A stretch of DNA of 33,507 nt from Kiritimatiellia bacterium (GTDB lineage Bacteria > Verrucomicrobiota > Kiritimatiellia > RFP12 > UBA1067): assembly GCA_028700415.1 (NCBI GenBank), contig JAQVSS010000004.1:1-33507 (forward strand), written 5' to 3'. The translations under genes and the position numbers were made by a program. The notes beneath the pieces are model-generated. The model was given only the letters and a program-made list of their open reading frames with translations. It was not told the DNA's origin and made no database searches. The first letter of the stretch is position 1. Every line of letters starts with the position of its first letter. Below, piece by piece: positions 19,777-29,075 of the stretch.

Positions 19777-20313
19777 ATGAATGTTTTCTACTTCCTTCTG
19801 ACAATCGGCCTGTCCGTGACGCTCTGCAACGCACGTGCCGCCGGCGTCAAAATCTGTTTCGAGGCTGAGTCGGCCGGACACCTCGAAGCCCCGATGGCCG
19901 CCGTCTCGAACGGCATCGCCGGCGCCTCGGGCGCATATCTCGAAATCCCCGAGGGGGCCGGCAACCCCCCAAAACTGGAGGCGGGTAAAGCGGCCTTTAC
20001 CCTCGACGTCCCCGCGGACGGCGCGTTCACGCTCTGGTGCCGCGTGTGGTGGGAGGGCGAGTGCAGCAACTCGTTCACCGTGACGGCCGACGACCAGCCC
20101 GCCTTCCTCTTCGGCGAGGACGCCACCTATAAATCTTGGCACTGGGTGAAATACCCGGTTTCGCGCACCGTCGCACCCCTGAAGCTCAAGAAAGGCCGAC
20201 ACACCCTCACGTTCCATAACCGCGAGGACGGCGTGCGGCTCGACCAGATCCTGCTCAGCGCCGACAAGCGCTTTGTCCCGGTCGACATTGAACCCCCGGG
20301 AACACGTCCATGA
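19777..20313 (+). CDS. Secreted carbohydrate-binding-like protein
   Basis: This 178-residue exported protein has a signal peptide (NVFYFLLTIGLSVTLCNARAAG). A single beta-sandwich domain follows with the pattern of CBM6/CBM35-like modules: FEAESAGH near the start, ASGAYLEIPEG, FTLWCRVWWEGECSNSFTV, and the ending HWVKYPVSRTVAPLKLKKGRHTLTFHNREDGVRLDQILLSAD. The last block (REDG-x-x-LD) is typical of such modules attached to PVC extracellular proteins; here the module stands alone. It probably binds a glycan, though no ligand can be named. Its stop overlaps the start of the O-antigen-ligase-like gene by 4 bases, linking it to surface-polysaccharide functions. Confidence 0.72.
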   Translation: MNVFYFLLTIGLSVTLCNARAAGVKICFEAESAGHLEAPMAAVSNGIAGASGAYLEIPEGAGNPPKLEAGKAAFTLDVPADGAFTLWCRVWWEGECSNSFTVTADDQPAFLFGEDATYKSWHWVKYPVSRTVAPLKLKKGRHTLTFHNREDGVRLDQILLSADKRFVPVDIEPPGTRP

Positions 20314-21524
20314 CCGGACCGCGCCTCCACACCTTCCTGCAAACCGCCTTTCGCTGGGGCATCCTGGCGACCCTCTGCATCGCGCCGACCCAATGGTCGT
20401 TCCAGCCGCGGCCCAAGCTCCACCTCTCGCCCGCCGACCTGACCCTTGCCCTGGCTGCGGCCGCCTGGTTCCTCGACCTGCTGCTTTCCCGCGACTGGCG
20501 CCGCCTGCGGCCGCCGCACTGGACGCAGGCGCTCTTCGTCGCGCTCGCCGCCGTCTCGGCGCTGACCGCGACCAACAAAGCCGCCGCGCTCAAAGACCTG
20601 ATCCAATACACCGAATACTTCCTGGTCGGCGCCCTGCTTTTCGAAGCGTTCCTGCGCGGGGACACCCGTGCGGCGCGACACGCGATGATCCTTCTCGCAA
20701 GCGTGACCGCGCTCATTCTCGGCCTCGCCCTGACCCAGTACTTCGCGCCGGACGCCGACCCGCTCTCCGTGCGCGGCACCTTCGGCAACCGGAACGTGCT
20801 GGGCGGCTACCTCGCGCTCGCGCTGCCCCTTGTTTTCGCCGGCGTGCTCGGGATCCGCAACGCGCTGCTGAAAGCGGCGTTGGCCCTGCTGCTGCTGGCG
20901 GGCCTGACGGTCAACCTGTCGGGGGCCTCTTATCTGGCGGTCGCGGGCGTCATCGCCTGCATGGCCGCCACGCGCGGGCCCGCCCTTTTCATCCCGGTCG
21001 CGGCCGCCCTGCTCGTGTGGCAGGCCGCGGTGTTGAAGCACCTGCCGTGTGAAAACGACTTGGCCCATTTCCAATCGCTCGCCCTGTACGACGGCAACGG
21101 TGACGTCAACCGCCGTTATCCCGACTGGCAGGCCGCCTACAGCATGGCGCTCACCCACCCTTGGCTGGGGGTCGGGCTCGGCAATTACCAGAAGCATGTC
21201 GGCCAGTATTACGACAACATCCCCCGCAAAACCGGCCCTTCCGAGCCGGACATCCAGAACCTCTATCTCGTGCTCGCCGCATCGGCCGGACTGCCCGCGC
21301 TGGCCGCTTTCCTCGCCCTGCTCGCCACCGCCGCGGGCCGCGCCGGAATCGCCGCCAGCCGGAACCGTTCCGCGCTCGCCCTCGGCGTCTCCGGCTCGCT
21401 CTGCGCCTTTGCACTCACCGCCGTGTGGCACCCGCTGCTGGTGCGGGGCATCGGCCTGCCGCTCGTTTTCGCGCTCGCGCTCGCACGCCATCTCGCACAA
21501 CCGGAGGCCAGCGATGGAACCTAA
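20310..21524 (+). CDS. O-antigen ligase/polymerase-like membrane protein
   Basis: This 404-residue inner-membrane protein has about ten hydrophobic segments, for example LTLALAAAAWFLDLLL, HAMILLASVTALILGLAL, YLALALPLVFAGVLGI and LALLLLAGLTVNLSGAS. It carries the O-antigen ligase (Wzy_C) pattern: GTFGNRNVLGGYLAL, then a hydrophilic periplasmic loop with YPDWQAAYSMALTHPWLGVGLGNY and EPDIQNLYLVLAASAGL. Members join or polymerise lipid-linked glycans at the periplasmic face. Whether it acts as WaaL-type ligase, Wzy polymerase or protein glycosylase cannot be decided. It is coupled by ATGA to the upstream gene and overlaps the downstream acyltransferase by 11 bases. Confidence 0.85.
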   Translation: MTGPRLHTFLQTAFRWGILATLCIAPTQWSFQPRPKLHLSPADLTLALAAAAWFLDLLLSRDWRRLRPPHWTQALFVALAAVSALTATNKAAALKDLIQYTEYFLVGALLFEAFLRGDTRAARHAMILLASVTALILGLALTQYFAPDADPLSVRGTFGNRNVLGGYLALALPLVFAGVLGIRNALLKAALALLLLAGLTVNLSGASYLAVAGVIACMAATRGPALFIPVAAALLVWQAAVLKHLPCENDLAHFQSLALYDGNGDVNRRYPDWQAAYSMALTHPWLGVGLGNYQKHVGQYYDNIPRKTGPSEPDIQNLYLVLAASAGLPALAAFLALLATAAGRAGIAASRNRSALALGVSGSLCAFALTAVWHPLLVRGIGLPLVFALALARHLAQPEASDGT

Positions 21525-23376
21525 ACAAACCGAAGCTCCGCGGATTTTCGAACTTCCCATCCACAAATTCCACACCCGGGTGCTGCGGTTTCTCGTGCGC
21601 CTTGTCAAACGCCCGGTCGAAAGCGTCAGCGGCCTGCGCGCGGCGGACGACATCTATGCCCGCGCGTGGAAAATGCCGCGGGAGATCCCCTTCTGCGACC
21701 GCGTCCTGCAGGCGGTGGGCGTCCGCGCCAACTTCGCGGAAGAGGACCTTGCAAGCGTGCCCAAAGAGGGCCCGGTGGTGGTGGTGGCCAACCATCCCTT
21801 CGGCGGCATCGAGGGCGTCATCCTGCTTTCCCTGCTGCGCCGCGTCCGGCCCGACGTCAAGGCGATGGCCAATTACCTGTTGAGCGCGATCCCCGAAATG
21901 CTCAACGACTTTATTTTCGTCGACCCTTTCGCCTCGAAGAATTCGGCCAAGGCCAATCTGAAGCCCATCAAGGAAAGCCTGACCTGGCTCAAGGACGGGC
22001 ACCTGCTGATCGTCTTCCCCTCGGGCGAGGTCTCCAGTTTCGACCGCCGCACACTGCGCGTGCGCGACCCCGCGTGGAGCGCCAGCATCGCCGCGCTGGT
22101 GCGCAAGACCAACGCGACGGTCGTGCCGATGTTCTTCCCCGGCCGCAACAGCGTCTTTTTCAATCTGGCCGGCTTCCTTCACCCGCGCTTCCGCACCTTG
22201 TTCCTGCCGCGCCAGATCGCCAACAAAAAAGGGCGTGTCCTGACGGTGCGCATCGGCACGCCGCTCACCACCAAAGCCCTGGAGCCCTTCTCCATGGACG
22301 ACGTGCAGCTCATCAAGTACATGCGCTTCCGTTCGTACCTGCTGGCCGAGCGCGAGACGCACCGCACGCGGCGCTTCATTTCCCTGCATCCGCCGATGAT
22401 GCCGCCCGACCCCATCATCGCGCCGGTGCCCTCCGAAATCCTGACCCGCGAAATCAGCCGGCTGCCCGACGACTGTAAACTGATCGCCGCCGGCGACTTT
22501 GCGGTCTACATCGCCTCGGCCCGCCAGATCCCCTCCTGCCTGCGCGAGATCGGGCGCCTTCGCGAGGCCACCTTCCGCGCCGTGGGCGAAGGCACGGGCA
22601 ACGCGATCGACCTCGACGCGTTCGACGAATACTACAACCACCTTTTCATGTGGAACACGGTGCGGCAGGAGATCGTCGGTTCCTACCGGCTCGGCCTGAC
22701 GGACAAGATCCTGGCCGACCGGGGCGTCCACGGCCTTTACACGCGCACGCTGTTCAAGTTCGACGACCGGCTGATGAAGGAAATCCCGCCCGCCATCGAG
22801 ATGGGGCGTTCCTTTATCCGCACGGAATATCAGAAAGCCTACACCTCGCTCTTCCTGCTCTGGCGCGGCATCTCCGCCTTCATCGGCCGCAATCCGCACT
22901 ACCGCGTGCTCTTCGGCCCGGTCAGCATCACCAACGAATACCGCGAGGCCTCGCGCTGCATGATCCTCGCCTCCATGCGCCAAACCTGCATGGCGGACAA
23001 CCTCGCCTACCTGGTCAAGCCCAAATTCCCGCCCAAGCCGCCCCGGCGCTCGGAGTGGTGCCTCAAAGAGTACATGGAATACCTCAACGACATCGATCAG
23101 GTGGCCGGTTATGTCGCGGAGATCGAGCCCGACGGCAAGGACATCCCCGTGCTGTTGCGCCAGTACCTCAAGCTGAGCGGCAAGCTGCTCTCCTTCAACG
23201 TCGACCCCGAGTTCAGTTCCGTCGTAGACGGCCTCATCATGGTCGACCTCTCCCAATCCAGCCCCAAAACCTTGCGCCGCTACATGGGCAACGAGGTCGC
23301 GGAGGCCTACTTTAAATACCACGGCATCACGGAAGCGGCCGACCCGCCCCCGCAGACCGCAACCGCTAACCCCTGA
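21514..23376 (+). CDS. PlsC-like acyltransferase fused to GNAT N-acyltransferase
   Basis: This 620-residue membrane-associated protein has two parts. Residues about 60-290 are a lysophospholipid-acyltransferase (PlsC) domain: NHPFGGIEG with His94 and Glu100, FVDPFASKNSAKANL, the FPSGEVS motif and PMFFPGRNS. Residues about 310-560 are an OlsB-like GNAT/hemolysin-type N-acyltransferase: LREIGRLREATFRAVGEGTGNAIDLDAFD, VGSYRLGL, EMGRSFIRTEYQKAYTSLFLLWRGI and LFGPVSITNEY. The combination resembles bifunctional OlsF, which acylates an amino acid on N and then on O to make ornithine or related aminolipids. The His-x5-Glu spacing is normal for this subgroup, not the classical His-x4-Asp. GGAGG precedes ATG 21514; the open frame upstream is a shadow of the ligase gene. 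Confidence 0.85.
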   Translation: MEPKQTEAPRIFELPIHKFHTRVLRFLVRLVKRPVESVSGLRAADDIYARAWKMPREIPFCDRVLQAVGVRANFAEEDLASVPKEGPVVVVANHPFGGIEGVILLSLLRRVRPDVKAMANYLLSAIPEMLNDFIFVDPFASKNSAKANLKPIKESLTWLKDGHLLIVFPSGEVSSFDRRTLRVRDPAWSASIAALVRKTNATVVPMFFPGRNSVFFNLAGFLHPRFRTLFLPRQIANKKGRVLTVRIGTPLTTKALEPFSMDDVQLIKYMRFRSYLLAERETHRTRRFISLHPPMMPPDPIIAPVPSEILTREISRLPDDCKLIAAGDFAVYIASARQIPSCLREIGRLREATFRAVGEGTGNAIDLDAFDEYYNHLFMWNTVRQEIVGSYRLGLTDKILADRGVHGLYTRTLFKFDDRLMKEIPPAIEMGRSFIRTEYQKAYTSLFLLWRGISAFIGRNPHYRVLFGPVSITNEYREASRCMILASMRQTCMADNLAYLVKPKFPPKPPRRSEWCLKEYMEYLNDIDQVAGYVAEIEPDGKDIPVLLRQYLKLSGKLLSFNVDPEFSSVVDGLIMVDLSQSSPKTLRRYMGNEVAEAYFKYHGITEAADPPPQTATANP

Positions 23377-23417
23377 CGGGCCAACCGGCGCCCCTCAACC
23401 GCCCGCACAACCTGCCC

Positions 23418-25082
23418 ATGCTCCAACACCTGTCAGTCCGCAATCTCGCCATCGTCGAAGAGGCCACCGCCGCGTTCGGCCCCGGCCTCAACATCATCAC
23501 CGGCGAGACCGGCGCGGGAAAATCCATACTCATGGGCGCGCTCGACCTGGTGCTCGGCGGGCGCGCCGACAAGTCGGCCATCCGCGAGGGGGCCGCCGAA
23601 GCGTGGGTCGAGGCCTCCTTCAGCCTTTCCGATTCCCGTGCCGTCGACGCGCTGCTCGACGCGGGCGGGCTGCCGCCCTGCGAAGAGGGCAGCCTGCTCG
23701 TGCGCCGCTCGGTCGCCGCGACCGGCGCGGGCCGCTGCCTCGTCAATGACGCCCCCGCCACCGCCCAGACTTTGCGCAAACTCGGCAGCCTGCTGGTTGA
23801 CATCCACGGCCCCTACGACCACCAGTCCCTGCTCGACCCCGACTTCCAGCGCGATATCCTCGACGCCTACGGCCACTGCGCCCCGCAGTTGGACGAGTAC
23901 GCCCATTCCTGGCAGACGCTCAAAGCGCTCGAATTCCGCCTCCGGGAACTTCAGGGCGACTCCGCCGACATCGCCGCCGAGATCGACCGCCTCCAGTTCA
24001 TTGTTGACGAGATCTCCCGCGCCGGCCTCACAGAGGCCGACGAGTCGGAACTGGTCGAACAGCACGCCCAGGCCGCCAACGCCGAGCAGATCCTGTCGCT
24101 CGGCTCCGCCGTCACCGGCGCCCTCACCGACGGCGACACCTCCGCCTTTGACGTGCTCGCCAATGTCCAGTCCCAACTCGCCGAACTCGCGCGCATCCTT
24201 CCCGCCGCCGTCGAATGGAAAGCCGGGGTGCAGGAGGCGGCCGTGCAGCTTCAGGAACTCGGCCGCGCCATCAATGACCGCCTGAGCCGGATCGACGCCG
24301 ACCCCGCGCGTTTCCAGCAGCTCGAAGAGCGCATGACGCTGGTACAGCGGCTCAAACGCAAGTACGGGCACACCGTCGGCGAAGTCCTCGCCACCCTGAA
24401 AAGGCACCAGACGCGGCTGCACGACCTCGCCACGCGAACCGAGCAGGTCGCGTGCCTGCAAACGGAAATTGCCGCCGCCAACGGGGCCCTGTCCGGAAAA
24501 GCGGCGGCCCTTTCCAAAAGCCGGGCAAAAGCGGCCGGGAAACTGGCACGCGCCATCACCTCCGAATTGCATGACCTCGGCTTCCTCAAAGCCGGGTTCT
24601 CCATCGGCCTCGCGGACTGCGCGCCCGGCCCGCGCGGCGCGGACGAGGTCTCGTTCGGCTTCGCGCCCAATCCCGGGGAGCCGATGCGCCCGCTCAAAGC
24701 CATCGCCTCCAGCGGCGAAATCGCGCGTGTCATGCTGGCGGTCAAGGCCGTGCTCGCGGCGCACGACAGCATCCCCGTGCTGGTGTTCGACGAGATCGAC
24801 GCCAACATCGGAGGCGAAGTCGGCCGGGCGGTCGGCCAGAAATTGCGCAAGGTGGCGGAAAACCACCAAGTCATCTCCATCACACACCTGCCGCAGTCCG
24901 CGGTCTACGGCCAGCAGCATCTCGTGGTGTCGAAAGAGGTGGTCAAAGGCCGCACCAAAATGCGCATCGAAGCGCTCGGCGACGCGCAGCGCGTCGACGA
25001 GATCGCCCGCATGTTGGGCGGCAAAGGGCTCACGAGCGTGATCGAGAGCCACGCCCGCGAGCTGCTTGCCTCAGCAAAGTGA
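23418..25082 (+). CDS. recN: DNA repair protein RecN
   Basis: This 554-residue SMC-like ATPase holds broken DNA ends during recombinational repair. The N-terminal half-ATPase begins LQHLSVRNLAIVEEATAAFGPGLNIITGETGAGKS (Walker A at 29-36). A coiled-coil middle follows with the RecN-typical DIHGPYDHQSLLD segment. The C-terminal half has the signature IASSGEIARVMLAVKAVL and Walker B VLVFDEIDANIGG (Asp458, Glu459), then VISITHLPQSA. Length is normal. No Shine-Dalgarno is seen before the ATG at 23418, 42 bases after the acyltransferase stop; initiation may be SD-independent. A LexA-like operator was not recognised upstream. Confidence 0.96.
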   Translation: MLQHLSVRNLAIVEEATAAFGPGLNIITGETGAGKSILMGALDLVLGGRADKSAIREGAAEAWVEASFSLSDSRAVDALLDAGGLPPCEEGSLLVRRSVAATGAGRCLVNDAPATAQTLRKLGSLLVDIHGPYDHQSLLDPDFQRDILDAYGHCAPQLDEYAHSWQTLKALEFRLRELQGDSADIAAEIDRLQFIVDEISRAGLTEADESELVEQHAQAANAEQILSLGSAVTGALTDGDTSAFDVLANVQSQLAELARILPAAVEWKAGVQEAAVQLQELGRAINDRLSRIDADPARFQQLEERMTLVQRLKRKYGHTVGEVLATLKRHQTRLHDLATRTEQVACLQTEIAAANGALSGKAAALSKSRAKAAGKLARAITSELHDLGFLKAGFSIGLADCAPGPRGADEVSFGFAPNPGEPMRPLKAIASSGEIARVMLAVKAVLAAHDSIPVLVFDEIDANIGGEVGRAVGQKLRKVAENHQVISITHLPQSAVYGQQHLVVSKEVVKGRTKMRIEALGDAQRVDEIARMLGGKGLTSVIESHARELLASAK

Positions 25083-25095
25083 CCGCGTCCAAGGC

Positions 25096-25785
25096 TTACA
25101 GATCCAAGGATTCGAGCCGAAGTTTGACGCCCTTCCAGTTTGGGCAAAGCCTGTCGAGTTCGGCATGGAATGCCTTACCGTGTTGCGGGTGCTTCAGGTG
25201 GCACAGTTCGTGTGCTATCACATAGTCGATACAGACCGAGGGTGCCCGCACCAGCTCGGGATTGAGAGCCACCGTGCCGTTCTTGTGCGCGCTTCCCCAC
25301 CGCTTGGGCATGGACAGCAGACGCAGGCGCGGTTCCGGCAGTTCCCGTTCCGCGCACCACGTGCGCCAGCCTTTGAGCCGACGCGCGAACTGTTCCTTGG
25401 CTCGGGCTCGCATCCAACCCGACACCAGAACCGCCACGGATTTCTCGCTCCCCGTCCGTGACACAACGCACAATGAGGCACCACGGAGCTTGACGCTTTG
25501 CTCCGCGCCGACGGTCACCTTCAGCCGGACCTGCCGCCCTAGATACCGATGCGTCGCTCCCGTGCGGTACCGTCGCGGCGGTCGCTTGGCGTTCAACGCG
25601 GCGAACGCCCGGCGCTGACGCAAAATCCACCGCGTTTTTTTCTCGAGCTTCTCCCGGATCGCGTCTTCCGACGCACCGACCGGCGCGACCACCTCGACCG
25701 CCCCGTCCGGCAACACACTGATCGCCAGCGTCCGCCGCCGCTTCCGCTTAAGCACACAAGGGCCGATGGATGAATGCAACGTCAT
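25096..25785 (-). CDS. YgjP-type (DUF45) zinc metallopeptidase at end of hsd operon
   Basis: This 229-residue protein has the YgjP/SprT-like metallopeptidase pattern. The N-terminal part is beta-rich with a basic KRKRRRTLAISV motif and an RWILRQRRAF helix. Then come PRLRLLSMPKRWGSAHKNGTVALNPEL and the zinc motif HELCHLKHPQHGKAFH, in which His192, Glu193 and His196 form HExxH and a following His provides the third ligand. YgjP-like genes often adjoin hsdR, but their substrate is not known to me. The ATG at 25785 follows GGGGA with 7-base spacing. It lies 47 bases downstream of hsdR in the same direction and is probably the last gene of the operon. Confidence 0.85.
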   Translation of the reverse strand: MTLHSSIGPCVLKRKRRRTLAISVLPDGAVEVVAPVGASEDAIREKLEKKTRWILRQRRAFAALNAKRPPRRYRTGATHRYLGRQVRLKVTVGAEQSVKLRGASLCVVSRTGSEKSVAVLVSGWMRARAKEQFARRLKGWRTWCAERELPEPRLRLLSMPKRWGSAHKNGTVALNPELVRAPSVCIDYVIAHELCHLKHPQHGKAFHAELDRLCPNWKGVKLRLESLDL

Positions 25786-25798
25786 CAAGAATTCCCCA

Positions 25799-25830
25799 CA
25801 GTCTAACAGCCTACAACCTAACGGCCTTCA
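25799..25830. repeat. Degenerate heptamer/octamer repeat at the hsdR-metallopeptidase junction
   Basis: On the minus strand this junction reads as imperfect units of 7-8 bases (GCCGTTAG, GTTGTAG, GCTGTTAG, ACTGTGG). It is short and degenerate but recalls the other short-period arrays in the window. It contains no gene. Confidence 0.4.
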
Positions 25831-25832
25831 TA

Positions 25833-28800
25833 CTACACATCCTCGGGCCGGTTGCGCGCGATACCCAGACATGTCTCGATGATCGCGTCCATCTGCTCAA
25901 GCGTCAGGTCGACCTTGCGTTCCTGCCTAAGCTGAAAAAGATAGTCGTCCATCGCGTTGCGCATCCGGTTCTGCACGTCCGGATTCTCGCGCCACCGGAC
26001 AATCGCCTCGTCGCGGATGATCGCCTCCAGCCGCAGGCTCATCTCGGCGCGCAGACGGTCGGCCTCTGACACACGCGGCGACTCCTTCCCGTAGCCGACC
26101 GGCTCTTCATTCACCGTCCACCCTTCCGCCGGCGTCACGCGCTCGCTGACCACGCCGTAGAGCGCCTGCGCAAAATCGCGTCCCTCCAGTTCTGGCGGCA
26201 CGTCGGACTTTCTGCGATCTCGGACGCGTTCCATGATCTCACGAACTCGGGCCAGATACTGCGCCTCGGTGATGCGCTGCCGCCGGTACTCGTCGATGGC
26301 CTGCTCCAACAGCAGCGAAAACTTCCGGTAGAAGAAGGGGTCTTCGTCCATCCGCTCGGTGATCGTGCGCTTGGTCCGGTTGACGATCGTGTCCGCCTTG
26401 GCCCGCGGGGTCTTCGCCCGCTCGACCTCTTTCTCGAAGGCCTCGCGCTCGAAGATGTTCACCGGCTCGACGACCTGAATGACCTCCTCCGCGCGCACGT
26501 AGGTCGCCAGCATCTTCTGGATCTGCCGCTCGTAATCGCGGTAGTCGATCTCTTCCGCGTAGCGGATCTTCACCGCCGCCCGCAGGTTCTGGAAGAAGAC
26601 CGCGTCGCGCTTGTACCTCTCGGTCGTCTCCTGCGGCGTGGCGTCCGCCCACCGGATGCACGCCAGCGCCATCTTGAGTACGCGGCAGAACTTCGAGAAA
26701 CGCGCATAGAATTCGTCGCGCCGCACCGGATCGGCCAGCGCCAGCTCGAAGGCCTCCTCGTCCCGCTTGTTAGGCACGTCACGGAACAGATCCCACAGCC
26801 CGTCGCGCAGGCCCGGCAGCGACTTGATCTCCTCGGCGAGGTTCGCGAGCATTCCTTCCAGGTCCGCGGAATCGAACTTGCCCTCCAGAGAGCTGTAGAG
26901 TTCCAGCGCGTCGTGAAGCTGCGTGACCACCCCGTAGTAGTCGACGACGTATCCGAAGTCCTTTCCAGGCGAGAGCCGGTTCACGCGCGCCACCGCCTGC
27001 AGCAGCGCGTGCTCCTTCAGGCTCCGCGCGATGTAGAGCACCACGTTGCGCGGCGCATCGAACCCGGTCAGCAACTTGTCCACCACGATGAGCAGGTCGG
27101 GCGCATCGGTTTTCTTGAAGGCCGCGACGACCTGACGGTTGTACGCTTTCTCGTTGCCATATTTGTCCATCATCGTTTTCCAGAACGTCTCGACGCGCGC
27201 GTCGGGCGCCACCGACGCGCTCTCCTCGCCCTCAATCTCCTGCGGCGCGGAAATGATCACCTCGCTCGTCACCTTTCCGAACTGGTCGAGGAAGCCCTTC
27301 AGCATCAGCGCTTCTTTCTTGCCCGACGCGGTGACCTGTCCCTTGAAACCCGTGCCCTTCCACTGCTCCGCGAAGTGCTGCGAGATGTCCCAGGCGATCA
27401 GGTACAGGCGGCTCTCCAAACGGTTCAGCTCGTCGCGCGAGGCGAACTTGCGCTTGAGGTCGCCCTTCTGTTCGGGCGTCAGCCCCCGACACATCGCCTC
27501 GAACATCGAGTCGACGGCCTTCTCGTTCACCGCCTGCAAGACGTGCCGCCCCTCGTAGAGCAGCGGCACCACGGCTTGGTCCGCCACTGCATCGCGGATC
27601 GTGTACGCGGGCTCGATGAAGCCGCCGAACTTGAGCGCCGTGTTCTTCTCCGCCTTCATTAACGGCGTGCCGGTGAAGCCGATAAAACAGGCGTTCGGCA
27701 GCGTCTTCCGCATGCGCAGATTCGCTTCGCCGTACTGGCTCCGGTGGCTCTCGTCCACCAGCACGAAGAGGTTGTCGTCGGTGTTCTGATATCCCGATGA
27801 CGCATGGGCCGCCGCACGGAACTTGTCGATCACGGTGGTGATCACCGCCACCCGTCCGTCGCGCAACAGCTCGTGCAGGTGCTTGCCCGTGCGTGCCATC
27901 TGCGGTTCCTTGCCGCAAAGGTGGAAGGTCTTCCAAATCTGCTCGTCCAAGTCGATCCGGTCCGTGACGATCACGATGCGCGGATTGAGGATCTCACGGT
28001 CCATCGCCAGCGCCTTGGCCAGCAGCACCATCACCAGCGACTTGCCCGAGCCCTGCGTCTGCCAGATTACACCGCCCTTGCGCCGCCCCTCGGGATCGCG
28101 CTGCCGCACCCGCTCCAGCGTCTTGCGGATCGCAAAGTACTGCTGGTAGCGCGCGATCTTCTTGACCGTGCCGCCCTCGTCGTAAAGCACGAACTGGTGC
28201 ACCAACTCCAGGAGGCGCTCCGGACGGCACAGCGACCAGACGAGCCGGTCCTGCCCAGTCGGCTCGCGCTCCTGCACCGCCAACTCCTCGAACGCCTGCT
28301 TGGCGTAGGCGAACACGCCCCGGAAAAGCTTCTCGTGCTCTTCCAGACGCACGGGACCGTTGACTGCGGCCCGCACCTCGGCGTCCGCGTCGCGCATCTC
28401 GCGCCATTGAGCCCAGAACTTCTGAGGTGAGCCCGCCGTAGCGTAGCGGCCCTCGTTCTTGTTCAGCGCCAACACGAGCTGCGCGTAGAGGAAGAGCTGC
28501 GGAATCTCGTCGTTCTTCCAGTTGCGGATGTTCTGGTTCACCGCCTGTTCGAGCGAATGCTTCTCCTCCGGCCGTTTGCACTCGATCACCACGAAAGGAA
28601 TGCCGTTCACGAAGCAAACGATATCCGGACGGCGCGTCTCGCGGCTCGCGGTGCGCTCGACCTCGAACTCCGCCGTCACATGGAAAACGTTGTTACGCGG
28701 ATTCTCCCAGTCGATGTAGCGCAGGGTAAACCCCTTGGTCTCACCCAGCACGGTCTGGTCGAGGCTCTTGCCCAGTGTGAGCAGATCGTAGACCTTCTCG

Positions 28801-29075
28801 CTCGTGCGCACTAGGCCGTCGAACGGGATCTCCCGCAGCGCCTCCACCGCCTTCGCGATGTTTTCGTCGGAGAACGCCGCCTCCTGGCCTTTGAACGAAA
28901 TCGTGTTCAGCCGCCGGAGCTGCCGCGCCAGCACATCCTCCAGCAGCACCGACCGCCGCTTCGCCCGCCGCTCGGCATAGACCTCCTCGGGACTCAGGTA
29001 CGCGTACCCAAGCTGCTGCAGCAGCCGGATCGCCGGCAACTGGCTGATGTGCGCCTCTTGGAAGCTAGGTGTCAT
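25833..29075 (-). CDS. hsdR: Type I restriction enzyme, HsdR subunit
   Basis: This 1080-residue subunit does ATP-dependent DNA translocation and cleavage in the HsdR2M2S complex. The N-terminal nuclease domain has the PD-ExK set: Asp151 in RRPDIV and Glu165-Cys-Lys167 (IECK). The SF2 motor has Walker A GSGKS at 342-346, DESH at 441-444, VDKLLTGFDAP and QAVARVNR. The C-terminal helical part, including ITERMDEDPFFYRKFS, should contact HsdM. The ATG at 29075 gives the normal MTPSFQEAHISQ-type start and overlaps the stop of the upstream gene (ATGA); the longer open frame to 29414 runs through repeat DNA. The cassette appears intact. Subfamily is uncertain; HsdM and HsdR sizes suggest type IC-like. 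Confidence 0.96.
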   Translation of the reverse strand: MTPSFQEAHISQLPAIRLLQQLGYAYLSPEEVYAERRAKRRSVLLEDVLARQLRRLNTISFKGQEAAFSDENIAKAVEALREIPFDGLVRTSEKVYDLLTLGKSLDQTVLGETKGFTLRYIDWENPRNNVFHVTAEFEVERTASRETRRPDIVCFVNGIPFVVIECKRPEEKHSLEQAVNQNIRNWKNDEIPQLFLYAQLVLALNKNEGRYATAGSPQKFWAQWREMRDADAEVRAAVNGPVRLEEHEKLFRGVFAYAKQAFEELAVQEREPTGQDRLVWSLCRPERLLELVHQFVLYDEGGTVKKIARYQQYFAIRKTLERVRQRDPEGRRKGGVIWQTQGSGKSLVMVLLAKALAMDREILNPRIVIVTDRIDLDEQIWKTFHLCGKEPQMARTGKHLHELLRDGRVAVITTVIDKFRAAAHASSGYQNTDDNLFVLVDESHRSQYGEANLRMRKTLPNACFIGFTGTPLMKAEKNTALKFGGFIEPAYTIRDAVADQAVVPLLYEGRHVLQAVNEKAVDSMFEAMCRGLTPEQKGDLKRKFASRDELNRLESRLYLIAWDISQHFAEQWKGTGFKGQVTASGKKEALMLKGFLDQFGKVTSEVIISAPQEIEGEESASVAPDARVETFWKTMMDKYGNEKAYNRQVVAAFKKTDAPDLLIVVDKLLTGFDAPRNVVLYIARSLKEHALLQAVARVNRLSPGKDFGYVVDYYGVVTQLHDALELYSSLEGKFDSADLEGMLANLAEEIKSLPGLRDGLWDLFRDVPNKRDEEAFELALADPVRRDEFYARFSKFCRVLKMALACIRWADATPQETTERYKRDAVFFQNLRAAVKIRYAEEIDYRDYERQIQKMLATYVRAEEVIQVVEPVNIFEREAFEKEVERAKTPRAKADTIVNRTKRTITERMDEDPFFYRKFSLLLEQAIDEYRRQRITEAQYLARVREIMERVRDRRKSDVPPELEGRDFAQALYGVVSERVTPAEGWTVNEEPVGYGKESPRVSEADRLRAEMSLRLEAIIRDEAIVRWRENPDVQNRMRNAMDDYLFQLRQERKVDLTLEQMDAIIETCLGIARNRPEDV

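Noticed and set aside
21415-23322. 635-codon open frame antisense to the PlsC-GNAT gene
   Set aside because: Although long, it is rich in Asp, Val, His and Gly without fold pattern, and the plus-strand frame has clear domain motifs. It is a GC-driven shadow.
23433-25052. 539-codon open frame antisense to recN
   Set aside because: It mirrors recN codons almost end to end, and recN itself is unmistakable.
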